Origin: Methylomarinum sp964474415
GTDB taxonomy: Bacteria; Pseudomonadota; Gammaproteobacteria; Methylococcales; Methylomonadaceae
DNA length: 36,179 nt
Reading direction: 5' to 3'
Assembly (NCBI GenBank): GCA_964474415.1
Contig: CAYYSO010000008.1
Span: forward strand, 1-36,179
Part shown: piece after piece, positions 35,901-36,179 of the stretch
How positions within the stretch are numbered: the first letter of the stretch is position 1
Layout of the letters: the number at the start of each line of letters is the position of its first letter
The notes under the pieces: model-generated
The model's database searches: none
What the model was told of the DNA's origin: nothing
What the model saw: the letters and a program-made list of their open reading frames with translations, nothing else
Made by a program: the position numbers and the translations under genes

Positions 35901-36053
35901 GCAACAGCAAAAGTTATTGTGGTTTCTGCCAATGCAATGCCGGCAGATATTGCCAAAGGTAAAGCAATGGGTTTTTTTGATTATGTCACTAAACCGATTG
36001 AGCGACGAAAATTGCTTGCAACCTTGAACAAAGCTTTATATCGGAACCTGTAA
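32925..36053 (+). CDS. Giant hybrid kinase: Hpt-REC-REC-PAS-PAS-HisKA-HATPase-REC
   Basis: 1042 residues from the ATG at 32925, which shares a base with the preceding stop (TAATG). N-terminal Hpt (about 5-115) has phospho-His H60 in LAHKLAGSAGTFQF. REC1 (146-265) has D195 and K248; REC2 (272-390) has D321 and K373. PAS1 is about 405-522. PAS2 (about 533-650) is FixL-like, with H590 (QHEQYL) and R609, one residue closer than usual. Phospho-His H678 is in FLSSMSHELRTPLNAI. The ATPase has N798, KDTGLGIP and EGTGIGLT; the C-terminal receiver has D971 and K1023. No membrane helix. Having Hpt at the N-terminus and receivers both before and after the kinase core is uncommon. It probably acts as a relay hub with the two genes before it. 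Confidence 0.93.
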   Translation: MDSKTKQAISRIQELQQTFSRNLVGHIDELCQTALQLDLQLPAQARKNQLNLQNTSDLAHKLAGSAGTFQFTEVYTLAKKIEHLCSCLLDTPPAFPDDWSDDWLQLQQLLTEIKLASTVRQPFVTFQQHTDPGTDNADFSSPEHNKIILVDDDELLASLIQEQARHFGYSISCINNPEDLSAFLDKETPAIILMDIVFPNNTFNGIDLVKQLKASNKISCPVIFLSNREDFGARLEAVRVGGNGYILKPVNILELVEMIDRQLNKSINENYRALILSHDLDVGCYYEEILTPYNFTCKTISDPLTTTETLVWFSPDIILLDIKLPDCSGFEVAKVIRQDNRFAHIPILLLSTENGDEYKIEALKAGGNCFINKNTAVETLLTGIICHSQRSKELHAVINRLRKDEIRFQAVSHSSTDAIITLNKDGLIIFWNEGAENIFGYQSLEVIGQAIDFIIPAEHQERHRQGFKKLLSNGTRLQHRSIETQAITKEQRIISIELTYTEWLSGNERFITSIIRDTTHRKEIENELQNQQENLKAIVTNSAEGIITINERGIIEMANPKALEIFSYAADELKGQNISALMPKEMRHQHEQYLNHSEIHAPKIINKARELQGLRKDGSVFPMELNVSPMMINGVKKYVGILHDITERKNTLATITAAKLEAENANQAKSQFLSSMSHELRTPLNAILGFTQLLQEDRQAPLNEDQKESLDHIYSAGRHLLTLIDEVLDLSKIETGNINVKLEAINLIQIIKESIELISPQARTAQIKLITQFPDKETILVKADSFRLNQVLTNLLTNAIKYNQKQGSVSVWLSQNGNKVRIFVKDTGLGIPDDMMKDLFKPFNRLGAEQSDIEGTGIGLTITKMLVEMMGGTIGVENSFGKGCIFWIELETAQAAKITRNTPFSLVQPKFEHHQQTSAIKILYIEDNPANRLLMKKIITSHTDFQYNEAFNGNEGLQRALKIRPQIILLDINLPDMDGFEVFEQLQKNNITATAKVIVVSANAMPADIAKGKAMGFFDYVTKPIERRKLLATLNKALYRNL

Positions 36054-36122
36054 TGCTGTCAGTAACAAAAATCCTAAATGATTGCATGTCAAATGGCTGC
36101 GAGTGTTGATAGATTTTATAAA

Positions 36123-36179
36123 TATCGGGGCGACCCTCGGTCAGGGTGCCGGTCTTGTCGAGCGCGATCACGCGCACGT
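36123..36179 (-). pseudogene. Fragment of a P-type (heavy-metal) ATPase at the window end
   Basis: On the minus strand, 36177 to about 36125 encodes RVIALDKTGTLTEGRPD, with the invariant DKTGT phosphorylation motif of P-type ATPases; TEGRP fits the P1B (copper/heavy-metal) group. After that the similarity stops and the frame runs antisense into the 1042-residue kinase gene. These ~55 bases are much more GC-rich than the flanking DNA. It may be a partial gene continuing beyond the window with a lost 3' end, or foreign sequence joined at a contig end. Confidence 0.6.

Noticed and set aside
35989..36177. A 62-residue minus-strand gene with DKTGT
   Set aside because: Only the first 17 or so residues resemble a P-type ATPase; the rest is antisense to the kinase gene and not coding-like.
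1..36179. CRISPR array, prophage, or insertion sequence
   Set aside because: No evenly spaced direct repeats, phage structural genes or transposase genes were seen anywhere in the window.

Overview
The window looks like chromosomal DNA of a gammaproteobacterium with AT-leaning composition. The leuC-leuD-asd-fimV order, the DUF1415 and DUF2288 small proteins, type I sulfide:quinone reductase and many hybrid PAS kinases would fit Methylococcales (gammaproteobacterial methanotrophs) or a relative. No methane-oxidation gene is present, so this placement is inference. Nothing here looks like a phage, plasmid or CRISPR locus.

Layout. 1-480: a probable alcohol dehydrogenase relic and a strong terminator. 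487-1172: a methyltransferase gene split by a one-base frameshift. 1307-6574 (minus): a GST / RND (MMPL) transporter / LolA-like / outer-membrane barrel operon. The RND gene is split by a second one-base frameshift, and a divergent TetR gene with two palindromic operators probably controls the operon. 7301-7370: a perfect 25-bp inverted repeat. 7532-7607: tRNA-Lys. 7676-9093 (minus): an ODP-type di-iron metallo-beta-lactamase-fold protein beside a soluble chemoreceptor-like protein, probably an oxygen or redox sensing pair. 9594-11078 (minus): DUF2892 protein and sulfide:quinone reductase. 11320-12135: a degenerate receiver fused to an Hpt domain. 12211-19128 (minus): fimV, asd, leuD, leuC, adk, with leuB absent from between leuD and asd. 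19323-24155: housekeeping and conserved small genes (CBS pair, DUF1415, TPR, DUF2288, gamma-carbonic anhydrase, SPFH plus zinc-ribbon).

24318-36053 is a dense signalling island of seven genes in two divergent groups. The minus-strand group encodes REC-PP2C, REC-PAS-GGDEF, PAS-PAS-kinase-REC and REC-HD-GYP. The plus-strand group encodes PAS-kinase-REC-REC, a lone REC, and a giant Hpt-REC-REC-PAS-PAS-kinase-REC. Together they carry c-di-GMP synthesis and breakdown, a phosphorelay and a partner-switch phosphatase. The three hybrid kinases each contain a FixL-like PAS domain with the position of the heme-ligating histidine occupied by His, which suggests oxygen or redox input.

The last ~55 bases are GC-rich and encode the phosphorylation motif of a P-type ATPase with no gene body around it, which may be a chimeric contig end. 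The most interesting candidates are the ODP/chemoreceptor pair, the possible heme-PAS phosphorelay island, the catalytically degenerate receiver-Hpt protein and a REPIN-like element inside the transporter operon.
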